A stretch of 64,000 nucleotides of DNA, from NCBI GenBank assembly GCA_946221385.1, contig CAMIGX010000006.1, positions 62,001 to 126,000 of the forward strand, written 5' to 3'. The stretch comes from an uncultured Propionimicrobium sp. GTDB taxonomy: Bacteria > Actinomycetota > Actinomycetes > Propionibacteriales > Propionibacteriaceae. The translations under genes were made by a program, and so were the position numbers. The notes beneath the pieces were generated by a model. That model made no database searches. It saw only the letters and a list, made by a program, of their open reading frames with translations, and was not told where the DNA came from. Below, one piece after another: positions 50,312 through 58,747 of the stretch (the first letter of the stretch is position 1; each line of letters begins with the position of its first letter).

Positions 50312-51298
50312 ATGCGACGTAAATCTGCCGCCCTGCTAGCGACCGTACTTTGCGCTGCCTCATTGGCTTCGTGCGCCTCGAATTCCGCCCCGACCTCAGA
50401 TCCCAGCGGCGCCTCCCAAGGCGCTCAAAGTGCAAAGGCGAGCGCCGCGTCCAGCAGTGCCGTCAGCACGCCGACGCCTACCCCGACTCCCACCCCGACA
50501 CCAACCTTGCCTGGTGGTGCTCGACAGGTCTTCCCGCAACATCGACTGTGCGGCTACGTCGGCTATCCAGGCGCGCCCGGCCAAGGACGGCTCGGCATCG
50601 GCGAGCTGCAGCAGCGCGTCGATGAAATGAAGCAGCTGTGCCAGCAATATGCCGGTGACCGTAAGGTCTTGCCCGTCATGGAATTGATCGCCGCGACGAT
50701 CCAGCCAGCTCCTGGACCTGATGGCATGTGGCGCACCCAGATCGATCACAAGATCATCGATGAATGGTTGGCCGTGGCGCGCGCTAATGGTGCGATCTTG
50801 TTGTTGAACATCCAGCCTGGCCAGGCCCGTTTCGTCGATGAAGCTAAGGCCTTGGAGAAGTATCTAAGTCAGCCTGACGTCGGTCTCGCGCTCGATCCCG
50901 AATGGTCGATGAAGCCAGGTCAGGTGCCGATGCAGCAATTTGGTTCAACGACTGGTGCCGAGCTGGATGCGGTTTCCGAATATCTGGCTGGCTTGGTCAA
51001 GAAGCACAATCTGCCGCAAAAGGTGATGCTCTATCACATCCTCAATGTCAACATTTTGAGTGACGAAGCTGCCTTGCAGGATCGTCCTGAAGTGGCCCCC
51101 ATTAAGGCTGTGGACGGTATCGGCGCGCCGGCTGCGAAGATCCACACCTATCAGCAGGTGACGGCCAACACCCCGTCCTATGTCACCCCTGGCTTCAAGC
51201 TGTTCTATGAGGAGGATGTGCAGACCTCCGGGGTCTTGATGACTCCTGAAGAGGTGCTGGCGATCGACCCGAATCTGGGCTACGTCTTGTACGAGTGA
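50312..51298 (+). CDS. Lipoprotein with Thr-Pro repeat linker and barrel-like domain
   Basis: 328 residues: lipoprotein signal (ALLATVLCAASLASC, Cys near 21), a Ser/Ala linker and six or seven Thr-Pro repeats. A C-terminal domain of about 250 residues follows, with YPGAPGQGRLG, KVLPVMELIAATI, GAILLLNIQPGQ, VGLALDPEWSMKPGQ and an ending LGYVLYE. The alternating strands and helices and the conserved Asp-Pro-Glu suggest a TIM-barrel glycoside-hydrolase-like fold, but I cannot name it. The TP repeats are probable O-glycosylation sites. Confidence 0.75.
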   Translation: MRRKSAALLATVLCAASLASCASNSAPTSDPSGASQGAQSAKASAASSSAVSTPTPTPTPTPTPTLPGGARQVFPQHRLCGYVGYPGAPGQGRLGIGELQQRVDEMKQLCQQYAGDRKVLPVMELIAATIQPAPGPDGMWRTQIDHKIIDEWLAVARANGAILLLNIQPGQARFVDEAKALEKYLSQPDVGLALDPEWSMKPGQVPMQQFGSTTGAELDAVSEYLAGLVKKHNLPQKVMLYHILNVNILSDEAALQDRPEVAPIKAVDGIGAPAAKIHTYQQVTANTPSYVTPGFKLFYEEDVQTSGVLMTPEEVLAIDPNLGYVLYE

Positions 51299-51363
51299 CC
51301 CGGCTCAGCTGGCAGGAGCTGGTAGTGCTCGCGGTCGTGAAGGCGATGAGTTGACCAGCCTCG

Positions 51364-52581
51364 TCATTGGCTGACGGGGGACCGCTGGGCTCCGATAGCG
51401 ATCCAGCTAGCGATCCCGATGGCCAGCATCAAGATCGAACCGACGGCGAAAGCGGCCTGCATCGACCAAGCGTCTGCTAGCGCGCCGGCGACGAGTGGCC
51501 CAAGGATGCTACCCAGGTCGCCGATCATCTGGTAGACGGCGACCGGAGTGCCGCGTCCACCACCTACCGCGTCACCGATCAATGCGGTGGGGGCCGTCGC
51601 CAATGCTGACGAACCCAGCGCGAAGATCGCGAGCAGCACCGTCAACCAGATCACCGACGGAGCTTGACTGAAAAATAGTGACGTCATAGCGCTGATGACT
51701 AGTCCGCTGACCAGCAGCGGCCGTCGCCCGACCTGGTCGACGGCGCGCCCCACCGGGCCCAGCGCCAGACCCTGCACGACGGCAGCGATCGCCAAGATGA
51801 CGCCGGTAGTGGTCGTCGGTTCGTCGAGGCTTTCGACGACGATGATCGGGATCAATAGCGAACGAGCGCCAAATGATTGCCAGCCGACCGCGAAATTCGT
51901 GCCGCAAGCCGCCAGATATCGTGCATCTCCCAGCAGATCTCGGAATGTCTTGGTTTGCCCATCCCTCGACTGGGCAGCTGCTTTCGCCGCCTTCGCGTCA
52001 CTGGTGCGCAGCATCAACCACGCGACGACGGTAGCTGCGACGAGACTGATGGCGTAAAAGAAGAATGGCGCGCGCAATGAAATTGCCGCCAAGAGCGCTC
52101 CGACAGCCGGGCCGGTCATATTGCCAATCAGGAAACTGCCCGAATAGAGCGCGCTAGCTCTGCCGCGCAGATCGGACGGTGTCGCCGCCAGCAGGATCGT
52201 CATCGCCGCCACGCTGAACATTGCCGAGCCGATGCCGCCAAGTCCCCGAGCGACCAAGAAGGTCGGATAATTCGTCGCGAATCCGCAGGCTGCGCTGCTG
52301 ATCGCGACGATCAAGGTGCCCAGGCCCAAGGTGATGCGTGCACCCCACCAAGTAAGCACTTTCGGAACGAAAGGGCTGGTGATCAATCGCAGCACCGGCA
52401 AAGCCGCGACGACAGCCCCGATCGCGAAGTTGTTGACGCCGAAACTGCGCGCGACGACCGGCATGACGGGGATCAGCACCCCGAATCCGATCGCGACTAG
52501 CAGGCCGACCAAGCTCAAGACCCAGACATCACGCGGCATGGCTTTCGCGCTGGAGAAGCGATCGCGAGGGCTTTTGGGCAC
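51364..52581 (-). CDS. Major facilitator superfamily transporter
   Basis: 405 residues with about 12 hydrophobic helices in two halves. The first half carries RLITSPFVPKVLTWWGARITLG in the loop between helices 2 and 3, and the second half has the matching GPVGRAVDQVGRRPLL. This is typical of drug:H+ antiporters of the DHA1 type, but the substrate is unknown. The GTG at 52581 has TAACCT six bases upstream (leaderless). Confidence 0.88.
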   Translation of the reverse strand: MPKSPRDRFSSAKAMPRDVWVLSLVGLLVAIGFGVLIPVMPVVARSFGVNNFAIGAVVAALPVLRLITSPFVPKVLTWWGARITLGLGTLIVAISSAACGFATNYPTFLVARGLGGIGSAMFSVAAMTILLAATPSDLRGRASALYSGSFLIGNMTGPAVGALLAAISLRAPFFFYAISLVAATVVAWLMLRTSDAKAAKAAAQSRDGQTKTFRDLLGDARYLAACGTNFAVGWQSFGARSLLIPIIVVESLDEPTTTTGVILAIAAVVQGLALGPVGRAVDQVGRRPLLVSGLVISAMTSLFFSQAPSVIWLTVLLAIFALGSSALATAPTALIGDAVGGGRGTPVAVYQMIGDLGSILGPLVAGALADAWSMQAAFAVGSILMLAIGIASWIAIGAQRSPVSQ

Positions 52582-52593
52582 TCGTCCAGGTTA
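52582..52593 (-). promoter_or_regulatory. -10 element of a leaderless promoter (MFS transporter)
   Basis: Minus-strand TAACCT (52588-52593), six bases, then GTG at 52581. Confidence 0.55.
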
Positions 52594-52782
52594 GAGCAGC
52601 CCAACTGCTCATGCCCGCCCTCGCTCCTAGGCTCGGACCAGGCCGCTAGATTTAACGATTGACGTGCAGATCCGCGGCGCCTGCTAGCCGGGACGGGCTA
52701 GGGGGCGCTACTATTTGCTCGGCAACGTCGCATAGCCGGCCGGCTGCGAATGTCGCCACCTCAACTCGCGAAGGGAGTGGCG

Positions 52783-53991
52783 ATGCCGTCTTCGGTTGAT
52801 CGACCACCGGTCATGACCCCCGAACAAGTCCGCATGTACGTGCCGCGGGCGTTGCGTCTGACGGCCGCCTGGGGGTGGCGTCTGCTGGTAGTGGCTGGCA
52901 TGGTGCTGGTGATTTGGCACGTCGGCGGCCTGCTCAGCTCTGTCGTCATCCCGATCTTCATCGCCTTGATGATCACCGCGGCGTTGTTCCCGCTGCACCG
53001 TTTCATGACGAACCACAAGTTCCCCAACTGGTTGTCAGCGACATTGTCATTGCTACTGATGATCTTGGTGTTGGGTGGCTTGCTGACTTTGGTCGGCACC
53101 CAGCTGGCCAGCCAAGGTCCCGAGTTCATCGACAACGCGACCGCCGGTGTGCAGGTCGTCATGCAATGGTTAGCCGACGGTCCGCTACACATTAGCCAGG
53201 ACCAGGTGCAGAGCTGGATCAATGATGTGCTGGCCTCGTTGCAAGCTTCGCAAGCCCAGATCGCTGGTGCGGTAGCGAGCTTCGGCGGCACCTTGGGCGT
53301 CTTCTTCACTGGACTGACGATCTGTATTTTCGCGGCCTTCTTCTTCTTGATGGATGGCCGCAATATGACCGACGGCTTCGCCAAGATGGTGCCCGACTAC
53401 CTGCAAGATTCGGTGCTACCGCCGTTCGCGCGGGGCTGGAACAAGCTGGTCTCCTACATGGGTGCCTCGGTCGTCGTCGCGTTCATTGACGGCATCGGCG
53501 CCGGTGTGGGCGCTTTGATCTTGGGTTCGTCGATGTATTTGGCGATCGGCGTGCTGACCTTCTTGCTGGCTTTCATCCCGCTGTTGGGTGCCTTCTTGGC
53601 CGGCGCCATCGCGACGATCACCGTCTTCGTTTCGCTGGGCCCGGTCAAGGCGATCATCATGCTGGTCATTTACGTCTCGGTGATCTTCATTGAAGGCAAT
53701 GTCTTGCAGCCGATGATTTTGGGTAAGGCCGCGCAGATCCACCCATTGATCGTGCTGACCGGTATCGCGATCGGCGGCAGCCTCGCGGGCATTCCAGGAG
53801 CGTTGTTTGCGATTCCGATCGTCGCCTTTGCTAGCGGCATGATGCGACCAGCGGACGAAGAAAAAGCTGAAGACGACGCCAAGGTCGCAGAGGGCAAGAG
53901 CCCGACTGCCGACAAGGACGAAGACGAACCAAGCGATGCCTATCTCGCCGATGACGGTCTAGCCAGCGGTGCCACGGCAGCTGATCAGTGA
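52783..53991 (+). CDS. AI-2E family membrane protein
   Basis: 402 residues with the AI-2E/PerM family topology (PF01594): paired N-terminal helices, a soluble loop (about 100-150), and a C-terminal block with VAFIDGIGAGVGALILG, FLLAFIPLLGAFLAGAIATI, EGNVLQPMILGKAAQIHPLIVL and GIPGALFAIPIVA. The family contains exporters of autoinducer-2 and Na+/H+ antiporters, so the substrate is open. The tail is acidic and low-complexity. ATG 52783 is chosen because AAGGGAG lies five bases upstream; the frame is open 11 codons further. Confidence 0.88.
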   Translation: MPSSVDRPPVMTPEQVRMYVPRALRLTAAWGWRLLVVAGMVLVIWHVGGLLSSVVIPIFIALMITAALFPLHRFMTNHKFPNWLSATLSLLLMILVLGGLLTLVGTQLASQGPEFIDNATAGVQVVMQWLADGPLHISQDQVQSWINDVLASLQASQAQIAGAVASFGGTLGVFFTGLTICIFAAFFFLMDGRNMTDGFAKMVPDYLQDSVLPPFARGWNKLVSYMGASVVVAFIDGIGAGVGALILGSSMYLAIGVLTFLLAFIPLLGAFLAGAIATITVFVSLGPVKAIIMLVIYVSVIFIEGNVLQPMILGKAAQIHPLIVLTGIAIGGSLAGIPGALFAIPIVAFASGMMRPADEEKAEDDAKVAEGKSPTADKDEDEPSDAYLADDGLASGATAADQ

Positions 53992-54038
53992 GCTGCAGCT
54001 AATCTTTCGATGCCCCACTGGGGCACAGCGCCGACGAG

Positions 54039-54051
54039 TAGGATCGGCTGC
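54039..54051 (+). promoter_or_regulatory. -10 element of a leaderless promoter
   Basis: TAGGAT (54039-54044), seven bases, then ATG at 54052. Confidence 0.55.
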
Positions 54052-55278
54052 ATGCCAGCTGACGCTTCGTCCACTCCGGAATCTTTCTACGACACGGTCT
54101 TTGGTGACGGTCGAGCGATCCACCAGACCGGTGACGATGCTGCCCAGTCCGTGCCCGACCAGCACGTCGCGGCGCGCCGCGCTGAGTCGCCGGTTGATTT
54201 CGCCGACAGCGCGCCCTTCACCGCCAGCTATCGCGAGCACAGCGCATCCGATGACGCCTCAGTAGCCGGCCCAGGATCGGCAAGTTCCCGCCCGTCTTGG
54301 CAGCCTGGCGCGCACAGTCAGCATGATCATGACCAGCCCCCAGCCAACGCGATCATTGACGCGGAAGTGATCGCTGACGACGAGCCAGATCGCGATTTCC
54401 AGGGCTCGTTCGATGATCAATCCACGGCCACTGCAGCCACCGAGCAAACCTGGCAGCAACCCGGGAATCAGCGAGCCGACAAGCAAGAACGCGAAGATCC
54501 CGACCTGTTGGCGCAGCTGGGAGGCATCGCCAGCGACATCGGCTCTATCGCTTCGAAATCATTCCGCAAATTATTTGCCCCAGCAGAACGCCCAGAGCCT
54601 GCTCAAACTCAGCATTCGCGGCCCAATCAGCCGGCGATCGATCGGGTGCGGATCCGCGCGGTAGGTTGCCGGGTCGAAATCGTCGGTGATCCGTCCGTCG
54701 CGACGATTGCCGCCGACGGACCGCATCGCCTGCGGCATGCTGGCGACGTCTTAGAAGTCATCGCTGAAGGCCGCAATGTCTCGATGCTCAACGCGATCAA
54801 CCTGAGCAGCATCAACCCGTTCGCGCCGCGCGGCGAGCAGTGGCGATTCGCCGGTCCGTCGCTCATTTTGCGGGTCAATCCGGGCGTCATCGTCGACGCG
54901 GACGTCACTGGCGGCGGTCTGATGTCGCGCCATCTGCCGCGTTTTGGCAATGTGCGCACCCAAGTCGCGGGTTTGCAACTGAAAGACGTCGAACAGATCC
55001 AAGATGGTTCGATAAATGCCGGCAATGCCGTCATCAGTGGCTCGCTAAGTGACGGACGCTCGCGACTGAGCGTCGGCGGGGGAAATCTTTCGATTCGTCT
55101 GTTTTCGACAGCGAATGTGACTATTCGGTCACTCAACTCGATGGGACGCATCAGCTGGCCTGATCCTGAACTGCAGGGCCTCAATGAGTACGTCGTCGGT
55201 AGCGGCGCGGGTCGGCTAGACATTGACGTGGTCGTTGGCCGCGCGAAGATCGTAGTGCTGCCTCCGGGCGCGGCGTAA
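54052..55278 (+). CDS. Hypothetical protein with DUF4097-like beta-rich C-terminus
   Basis: 408 residues with two parts. Residues 1-190 are acidic, Gln/Asp/Ser-rich and probably disordered. From about 200 there is a beta-rich domain with recurring short strands (IRAVGCRVEIVGDPSVATIAADG, VSMLNAINLSSINPF, INAGNAVISGSLSDGRSRLSVGGGNLSIRL) as in DUF4097-type putative adhesins that form beta solenoids. No signal peptide or membrane helix is visible, so it seems cytoplasmic. ATG 54052 follows the leaderless -10. Confidence 0.68.
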   Translation: MPADASSTPESFYDTVFGDGRAIHQTGDDAAQSVPDQHVAARRAESPVDFADSAPFTASYREHSASDDASVAGPGSASSRPSWQPGAHSQHDHDQPPANAIIDAEVIADDEPDRDFQGSFDDQSTATAATEQTWQQPGNQRADKQEREDPDLLAQLGGIASDIGSIASKSFRKLFAPAERPEPAQTQHSRPNQPAIDRVRIRAVGCRVEIVGDPSVATIAADGPHRLRHAGDVLEVIAEGRNVSMLNAINLSSINPFAPRGEQWRFAGPSLILRVNPGVIVDADVTGGGLMSRHLPRFGNVRTQVAGLQLKDVEQIQDGSINAGNAVISGSLSDGRSRLSVGGGNLSIRLFSTANVTIRSLNSMGRISWPDPELQGLNEYVVGSGAGRLDIDVVVGRAKIVVLPPGAA

Positions 55279-55346
55279 ATCGCTGGCATTGAGCTCACTT
55301 CGACGTCGAATCTTGCTAGCCACACCCGTTTGACACCCAGCTCGCT

Positions 55347-55358
55347 TACAGTGAATGC
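55347..55358 (+). promoter_or_regulatory. -10 element of a leaderless promoter (first zinc peptidase)
   Basis: TACAGT (55347-55352), six bases, then GTG at 55359. Confidence 0.5.
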
Positions 55359-56744
55359 GTGAGTGCGCAATGGCCGGGAGCCCAACCGGGTCGGGGAGCT
55401 CAGCCCGGCAGATTCGGGCCGCCTAATCCGGGAGCCTTCGGCCCTGGACGTCCGCAGTGGCAGCAACCCGTTCCTAATCGCACGCAATGGGGAGTCGGCC
55501 AAGCTGCTGGCGGCTATCAACGTCCGCCTGCCGGCGTCCCAAAGCGCGCTGGACAGCATGGCGCTGCGTACTACCCGCCGAGCTGGACCGGCTACGCCGC
55601 ACCACAACCGCAATGGAACGCTGCAGGCGGATCTTTCGGCCGCTCGCAACAATGGCAGCGGCCAGCCAAGAAGGGCCCTGGTTGCGGCGCGATCGTGGGT
55701 GGTCTAGTCGCGGTCGCAGTCATCTTCGCGGTGCTCTTCGGGCTGCTCGTCGGTTCAGTGACCGACCCAGATCCCAATCCCACCTATGCGCCGTCCTCGG
55801 CGGCTTCCACTCCGGTCTCGCGGGCCACTAGTTCGACGCCAGCACCGTCGCGGTCTTTGACGTCCCCGTCTCCGCAACGACCGAGCAGCGCACCGCCGGC
55901 CACCCAACCAGCGCCGAGTCGCCAAGCTCCGCCGCCGACCCAGCGTCCGCACCCACCTGGTGACTACAACCATGACGGTTATCCGGTGCCCGGAATTGAG
56001 CCCGGCAACGCGGCGCCATATCCAAACACCCGCCAGGAGGGTAAGGCTTGGAGCGAAGCCAATGCCTTCTACTTGCAGTCGATAAATCCGCCAGTACGTT
56101 GCGAGGTCGACGTCATCGATTTCGATAAGGCCAGCGACGCAGAACGGAATCGCCAAATTGCTTTCTTGCGGGACTGTCTGCAACGTGTCTGGGCGCCGGC
56201 TTTGGCAAATGCTGGATGGTATTTGACCGCGCCAGAATCTTACATCGCCTATCGGGACACGAATACCCCATGTGGAAAAGCTAAGCCAGGTTGGGCGGCA
56301 TTTTATTGTCCAAGCAATCAGACCATCTACATGCTGGTCGAACCACATCGCACAGTGAAAATGTCCAATGGTGCGCTGTTGCCATATTTCGAGTTGACCT
56401 ATACACATGAATTTGGTCATCACATTCAAGAACGCACCGGAATTTTGGGCGGTAGCTGGTCGCAAGTATTTGACGGGGACCAAGCGCTGAAGGAATATCG
56501 TTCCCGACGGGTCGAGTTACAAGCGCAGTGCTTATCTGGAATGTCTATTCAATCCCTCACCTACGGCATGGGATTTTCTGATTTCGATAAGCAGCAGATG
56601 TACAAATTCGAATCTGGGCGTAACCCGGACGCAGAACACAGCACGTCCGAACTGCAAGGCGCGTGGTGGTGGCAAGGCATGAAGTTCACCGAAATTCGGG
56701 AATGCAATACCTTTAGGGCCGACCCGAAATATATCGATCCCTAG
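55359..56744 (+). CDS. Membrane-anchored neutral zinc metallopeptidase (YpfJ-like), copy 1
   Basis: 461 residues: a Gly/Pro/Gln-rich cytoplasmic part (1-105), one membrane helix (about 110-134), a Ser/Thr/Pro stalk (about 135-205) and an external protease domain of the PF04228 type. The zinc site is HEFGHH (350-355), preceded by NQTIYML and LPYFELTYT. The later ELQAQC motif would give a third ligand; the family usually has ELQADC. Cysteines around CEVDVID, TPCGKAK and FYCPSNQ probably form disulfides. Its paralogue follows after 28 bases. The 3' half is noticeably AT-rich. Confidence 0.85.
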   Translation: MSAQWPGAQPGRGAQPGRFGPPNPGAFGPGRPQWQQPVPNRTQWGVGQAAGGYQRPPAGVPKRAGQHGAAYYPPSWTGYAAPQPQWNAAGGSFGRSQQWQRPAKKGPGCGAIVGGLVAVAVIFAVLFGLLVGSVTDPDPNPTYAPSSAASTPVSRATSSTPAPSRSLTSPSPQRPSSAPPATQPAPSRQAPPPTQRPHPPGDYNHDGYPVPGIEPGNAAPYPNTRQEGKAWSEANAFYLQSINPPVRCEVDVIDFDKASDAERNRQIAFLRDCLQRVWAPALANAGWYLTAPESYIAYRDTNTPCGKAKPGWAAFYCPSNQTIYMLVEPHRTVKMSNGALLPYFELTYTHEFGHHIQERTGILGGSWSQVFDGDQALKEYRSRRVELQAQCLSGMSIQSLTYGMGFSDFDKQQMYKFESGRNPDAEHSTSELQGAWWWQGMKFTEIRECNTFRADPKYIDP

Positions 56745-56760
56745 TGAACCCGCTGATAGT

Positions 56761-56772
56761 TAGGCTGCGAAA
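56761..56772 (+). promoter_or_regulatory. -10 element of a leaderless promoter (second zinc peptidase)
   Basis: TAGGCT (56761-56766), six bases, then GTG at 56773. The second copy therefore seems to have its own promoter despite the short gap. Confidence 0.5.
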
Positions 56773-58047
56773 GTGAGTTATCCCTGGCCGCCATCAAATC
56801 CAGGTCCGCAAGGCTGGCAGCCACCGCGGCCGGGCATGCCGCCGCAGCCGCAATCTGGCCTATCACCTCGTGGCCAGCCAGGGCTGCCGCCGCATTTCCA
56901 ACCACCCATGCAGCCAAGACCACAGCAGCCGCTATCGTCAGGACCGCAACAGCCGCTACCGCCACGGCCACAGGCCGGCTGGAATAACGGCTATTACCCG
57001 CCCAAACGCAACCGAACGGGGCTCGTCGGTTGTGGCGTCACTGGCCTGGTCGTCATAGCTTTGGTGATTGGCATGGCTATCGTCTTCGGCTCGAAAGTGT
57101 TAGGTCCGACTCCTGCTACGCCCAGCCCGATGACCAGCGCGTCAGCCACGCCGCGTGCTAGCGTCACGCCGACCCCGGCTCGGCCCAGTTCGGCTCCTGC
57201 CAGCCGGACGCCGGCACGCAGCACGCCGCAAGCTGCCGGCACGTCGCGCGCGCATCCACAAGGCCAATATGTCAATGACGATTATCGGCTGCCACCGGAG
57301 GATGGACGAAATAATTTACCGCGTCCCAATGACTTCAATAGTGCGCGGAATTGGACCGACAACAACTACCTATATGGCCAGCTAATGCCGGCTCCGGTGC
57401 GTTGCGAGCTGGATGTTCTCGATTGGTCCAATGCCAGCAATGAGCAACGTCATGCCCACATGGTGTCTTTTCGCGAATGTTTGATGCGGGCTTGGGATCC
57501 GGCAGTTCGTGCTGCTGGATCTACATTGACGACCCCACTAGTCGAATTGACCGAAGATAACGCGCAGACGCCGTGCGGTTCGACGCACACCTACGGCGGA
57601 TACTATTGCTCGCAAAATCAGACGATCTATATGAACGTCAGCCGACATCGAACTATAAACACTGCTAACGGTTCGATTTTGCCCTATTTCGAAGTTACTT
57701 TCGCGCACGAATTCGGCCATCACGTGCAAGCTTGCACCGGCATCATGTGGGCATCATGGTATATCCGCGACCAGTTAGGCCACGGAGAAGAATGGAATCT
57801 CGAATCACGCAAGACGGAATTGCAAGCGCAATGTTTTTCAGGTCTGGTGATGAATTCACTGAGCCAATCCATGGGCCTGACTGAAAATGATCGCAAAGAA
57901 ATGATCAAATTCGAATACGGCCGAAATTCCGACGATCAACATGGCACCAAAGAAAATTATGGGCTCTGGTGGGAGCACGGTTTCGGACAACAAAAAGTCA
58001 GTGAATGTAATTCATTCAACGCTCGAAATCCAGCGACCTTGCAATGA
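56773..58047 (+). CDS. Membrane-anchored neutral zinc metallopeptidase (YpfJ-like), copy 2
   Basis: 424 residues with the same layout as its neighbour: a Pro/Gln-rich cytoplasmic lead (1-78, with several PPQPQ-like repeats), one membrane helix (about 84-106), a short Ser/Pro/Ala stalk, then the protease domain with HEFGHH at 312-317 and ELQAQC later. Conserved paralogous blocks include RCELDVLDW, TPCGSTHTYGGYYCSQNQTIYM and NGSILPYFEVTF. Low-complexity ends differ, whereas the catalytic domains are clearly related, pointing to an old tandem duplication. Substrate unknown. Confidence 0.85.
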   Translation: MSYPWPPSNPGPQGWQPPRPGMPPQPQSGLSPRGQPGLPPHFQPPMQPRPQQPLSSGPQQPLPPRPQAGWNNGYYPPKRNRTGLVGCGVTGLVVIALVIGMAIVFGSKVLGPTPATPSPMTSASATPRASVTPTPARPSSAPASRTPARSTPQAAGTSRAHPQGQYVNDDYRLPPEDGRNNLPRPNDFNSARNWTDNNYLYGQLMPAPVRCELDVLDWSNASNEQRHAHMVSFRECLMRAWDPAVRAAGSTLTTPLVELTEDNAQTPCGSTHTYGGYYCSQNQTIYMNVSRHRTINTANGSILPYFEVTFAHEFGHHVQACTGIMWASWYIRDQLGHGEEWNLESRKTELQAQCFSGLVMNSLSQSMGLTENDRKEMIKFEYGRNSDDQHGTKENYGLWWEHGFGQQKVSECNSFNARNPATLQ

Positions 58048-58121
58048 CTGCCAGCCCGCACGCCGTGTTCATCCAATAGTGCAGTTAGCCGCTGAGGACG
58101 CTCACCCCGCACGCGCAGCGA

Positions 58122-58619
58122 TCAGTTGAACGGCTTGACGTCCAGGATCGTGATCTCGATCGTCTTGTCGTTGGGTGCAGTGTAGCTGGTCTGGTCGCCC
58201 TTCATTTTTCCGTTGACGGCAGCCCCAAGTGGCGATTGTGGGCTAAATACGGTGGTCTCGATGTCGGCATCTAAGCCGAGCATTTCGCGAGAGCCCAGCA
58301 AGAAGGTCTCGATGTCGTCTTCGTCTCCGAAATACGCGACGGTAACCACCGTGCCGACGCTCACCTCGTCAGGATTGCCCGAACTCTCGCCGACCTCAGC
58401 ATTGCGCAACATGTGTTCTAGCTGACGGATCCGGCCCTCCATTTGACCCTGTTCCTCACGGGCAGCGTGATAGCCGCCATTCTCAGACAGGTCACCCTCT
58501 TCACGAGCCGCGGCGATCTTCGCGGAAACTTCTTGGCGGGCGGTGCCCTTCAGATACTCGAGCTCCTCAACGAGCTTGTCGTGGGCTTCCTGGGAAAGCC
58601 AGATCACATCTTCAGACAT
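58122..58619 (-). CDS. greA: Transcription elongation factor GreA
   Basis: The 165-residue factor rescues backtracked RNA polymerase by stimulating transcript cleavage. The N-terminal coiled coil contains the acidic tip REEGDLSENGGYHAAREEQ (about 39-57). The C-terminal FKBP-like domain has SPLGAAVNGKMKGDQTSYTAPN. The ATG has TAAGCT six bases upstream (leaderless). It is divergent from mca, as in Mycobacterium. Confidence 0.95.
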   Translation of the reverse strand: MSEDVIWLSQEAHDKLVEELEYLKGTARQEVSAKIAAAREEGDLSENGGYHAAREEQGQMEGRIRQLEHMLRNAEVGESSGNPDEVSVGTVVTVAYFGDEDDIETFLLGSREMLGLDADIETTVFSPQSPLGAAVNGKMKGDQTSYTAPNDKTIEITILDVKPFN

Positions 58620-58631
58620 TGATCCAGCTTA
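58620..58631 (-). promoter_or_regulatory. -10 element of a leaderless promoter (greA)
   Basis: Minus-strand TAAGCT (58626-58631), six bases, then ATG at 58619. Confidence 0.55.
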
Positions 58632-58747
58632 GCGGGCGCATTCAAGACGAGTGCTCCCGCAAGCCCAGTTTCAGAGCTCGACAATGGCTAGCTGCTCCGT
58701 CTGGACGATCTGGGACGTGGACAGCGAGCTTGTCGCGACCGGGCACA

